Shown: positions 50,738-51,975 of the stretch, one piece after another
Layout: every line of letters starts with the position of its first letter
How positions within the stretch are numbered: position 1 is the first letter of the stretch
Source: Betaproteobacteria bacterium
Lineage (GTDB): Bacteria > Pseudomonadota > Gammaproteobacteria > Burkholderiales > Usitatibacteraceae
Direction of reading: 5' to 3'
Assembly (NCBI GenBank): GCA_011391275.1
Contig: JAABQW010000252.1
Span: 1 to 51,975 of the forward strand
Length of the DNA stretch: 51,975 bases
Translations under genes and position numbers: made by a program
The notes under the pieces: model-generated
Seen by the model: only the letters and a program-made list of their open reading frames with translations
Told to the model about the DNA's origin: nothing
Databases searched by the model: none

Positions 50738-51975
50738 GCAGTCGCCACGCCGCACCCGCCAGCCACGCCAGCGGCAGGATGCCGGTGGCGGCCCACACGA
50801 CGAGGGGCAGGGTGGAACGGCGCGCGGGCGCCGGCAGCAGGTCCGCGTCGCGCAGTCCGGGCGGGAACGACCGGGGCGGCACGGGCACCACCTGCACGTC
50901 GGCCGGATCGCGCGGCAGGGCGTTGAGGTATTCGCGCGGGTTGGCGGCGGGCCAGGTGCCCGGGCGGCGCGACGACGGGATCTGCGGCAGGCGCACGCCC
51001 ACGAGCGCCACGAGGTCCCCGGCCAGCATCCTCGCCAGCGCGCCGTCGCGCGGTCCCGGGCCGTCGCGCGCCAGCTGCAGCAGCCCGAACACCGCCTCCT
51101 CGAAGGCCGCCGAGGGCATGAGCCGGGTGCGGTCCTCGCTCAGGTACTCGAAGGCCGTGCGCGCGGCGGCGATCCTGCCCTCGGCGAACACCTTCACCGG
51201 GACGGAGAGCCAGGCGCGCAGCGGGTAGGAGGGGCCGCGCGGCGGCAGCTCCCACCCCAGCGCGCGCAGCGTGTCGACGCTGATCGAGGCGCAGTTCATC
51301 GTCGAGTGCCGGTACTCGAGCTGGCGGCGCCAGAACTGCAGGTACAGGCGGTTGAGCGCCCCCTGCACGAGGGCGGCCGCGCGCTCGTCGGCGAGGATCG
51401 CGAGCATCACGTAGGACGGCCGGTACCAGGCCTGGCCGCTGTTCAGGTCGGCGAGGTAGTTGTCCAGCGGCACCGGCGCCGGGAGGATGCCCTTCTCGCT
51501 CTCGACGTCCAGGGTGTAGAAGTTCGCCACGAGCAGGTCGGAAAGCCGCCCGTCCGCGGGAAGCCGGCCGGTGGCGATGGCGAGGTGCCCGCCCCATGCC
51601 TCGTCGTCGTCGCCCTGCGCGCCGCTGAGGACGAAGGCAAGCACCGGGCGCCCGGCCCACTCGCGGCGGCCGGGTGTGCGCTCCCACACGGGGTGGGTCT
51701 CGGGCGGCGAGCCGGCGCCGCCGCGCGGGGCGCTGCGCATCAGGCCGCGAATCGCGAGCCGGGGCGTCCGGGAGTCCGCAACCCGGATCGCCGGCGCCGT
51801 TGCGTCCATGCGCCAGTCCTCGGGCCAGAGCGTGCGGGCGACGAAGCCGCCGCCGGGGACATTCTCGCCGCGCATCGTGACCGTGCGCTGCGAAAGAAAG
51901 GCGAATGTCGATGCGTCGACCCAGGAACGGTTGAGCGCAATCTTCGGGACGAGTGCGAGCGGCGCGCGGGTGCCG
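50697..51975 (-). CDS. Membrane-anchored protein, N-terminus outside window; possible papain-like fold
   Basis: The frame stays open to the window edge, upstream of the ATG at 51875 (VPKIALNRSWVDASTFAFL precedes it), so the gene is incomplete; 425 codons are visible. A C-terminal membrane segment (LPLVVWAATGILPLAWLAG) and Arg-rich tail anchor it. WGGHLAIATG followed about 90 residues later by TMNCASISVDTLRALGW gives a His-then-Cys order seen in permuted papain-like (NlpC/DUF4105-type) enzymes; this is a suggestion only. It overlaps the TauE gene by 41 nt, tail to tail. Confidence 0.8.
   Translation of the reverse strand, partial: GTRAPLALVPKIALNRSWVDASTFAFLSQRTVTMRGENVPGGGFVARTLWPEDWRMDATAPAIRVADSRTPRLAIRGLMRSAPRGGAGSPPETHPVWERTPGRREWAGRPVLAFVLSGAQGDDDEAWGGHLAIATGRLPADGRLSDLLVANFYTLDVESEKGILPAPVPLDNYLADLNSGQAWYRPSYVMLAILADERAAALVQGALNRLYLQFWRRQLEYRHSTMNCASISVDTLRALGWELPPRGPSYPLRAWLSVPVKVFAEGRIAAARTAFEYLSEDRTRLMPSAAFEEAVFGLLQLARDGPGPRDGALARMLAGDLVALVGVRLPQIPSSRRPGTWPAANPREYLNALPRDPADVQVVPVPPRSFPPGLRDADLLPAPARRSTLPLVVWAATGILPLAWLAGAAWRLLRPRGRARRPREA

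Noticed and set aside
1-51975. tRNA, rRNA or known riboswitch genes
   Set aside because: No cloverleaf-like or conserved rRNA sequence was noticed in the intergenic gaps, which are mostly shorter than 200 nt; a covariance-model scan would be needed to exclude small RNAs.

Overview
This window is very GC-rich chromosomal DNA from what looks like a betaproteobacterium. The clues are an EarP arginine rhamnosyltransferase beside an EF-P carrying Arg32, a DUF2863 protein (a family I know mainly from betaproteobacteria), adjacent parE and parC, and a Can-type carbonic anhydrase. The genus cannot be fixed from the sequence; a Usitatibacter-like or other environmental lineage is only a guess. Genes are densely packed with many ATGA/GTGA/TTGA overlaps. 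I see no rRNA, tRNA, CRISPR array, transposase or prophage. Apart from a few small palindromic repeats, this reads as core-type chromosome rather than a genomic island.

Layout: 1-3.0 kb holds the end of an ECF sigma factor overlapping a membrane Ser/Thr kinase. 3.1-5.2 kb holds a small coiled-coil protein, a GST and an HtrA/DegS-like periplasmic protease. 5.2-9.6 kb is topoisomerase IV (parE, parC) with a perfect 25-nt inverted repeat pair between the genes. 9.7-12.7 kb holds a di-haem peroxidase, PPK2 and a translationally coupled secreted protein. 12.7-17.2 kb, mostly minus strand, holds an M48 protease, a GNAT, a cold-shock protein with terminator, two SRPBCC proteins, a DUF4287/DUF5655 protein and an ArsR-type regulator with a candidate operator. 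17.3-23.7 kb is a complete RND tripartite efflux operon (adaptor, pump, outer-membrane factor) ending in its own TetR gene, with a 16-bp palindrome in the promoter.

24.2-26.0 kb is earP-efp. 26.3-32.7 kb holds two alpha/beta hydrolases, an AraC regulator, DUF2863, DUF2237 and a DnaQ-like exonuclease/GIY-YIG fusion. 32.8-33.8 kb is a DUF883/YqjE/YqjK-like membrane trio. 33.8-38.7 kb holds an HMCES/YedK DNA-crosslink protein, a zinc-ribbon protein, a META-domain lipoprotein ending in eight prolines, a glycine-zipper protein and the Kup potassium transporter. 38.9-42 kb holds a DUF5916 outer-membrane protein, a haemolysin-III/TrhA membrane protein and a tiny basic protein. 42-49.1 kb is a minus-strand run of enzymes and exported proteins (epimerase, O-methyltransferase, cyclophilin, FG-GAP-like protein, DUF1801, carbonic anhydrase, DUF457-like, YajD, two secreted unknowns). 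49.2-52 kb holds an SDR, a TauE/SafE transporter and an incomplete exported protein.

The most unusual signal is a set of short dyad elements: 7196-7281, 16172-16302 and 26065-26243, plus a solo half-copy at 29551-29575. They have different sequences but the same arm-spacer-arm design. Three of the four begin at or within one base of a stop codon, and two share the 8-mer AGGAACTG at the identical offset inside the spacer. They resemble REP/REPIN elements mobilised in trans; no mobilising gene is present here.
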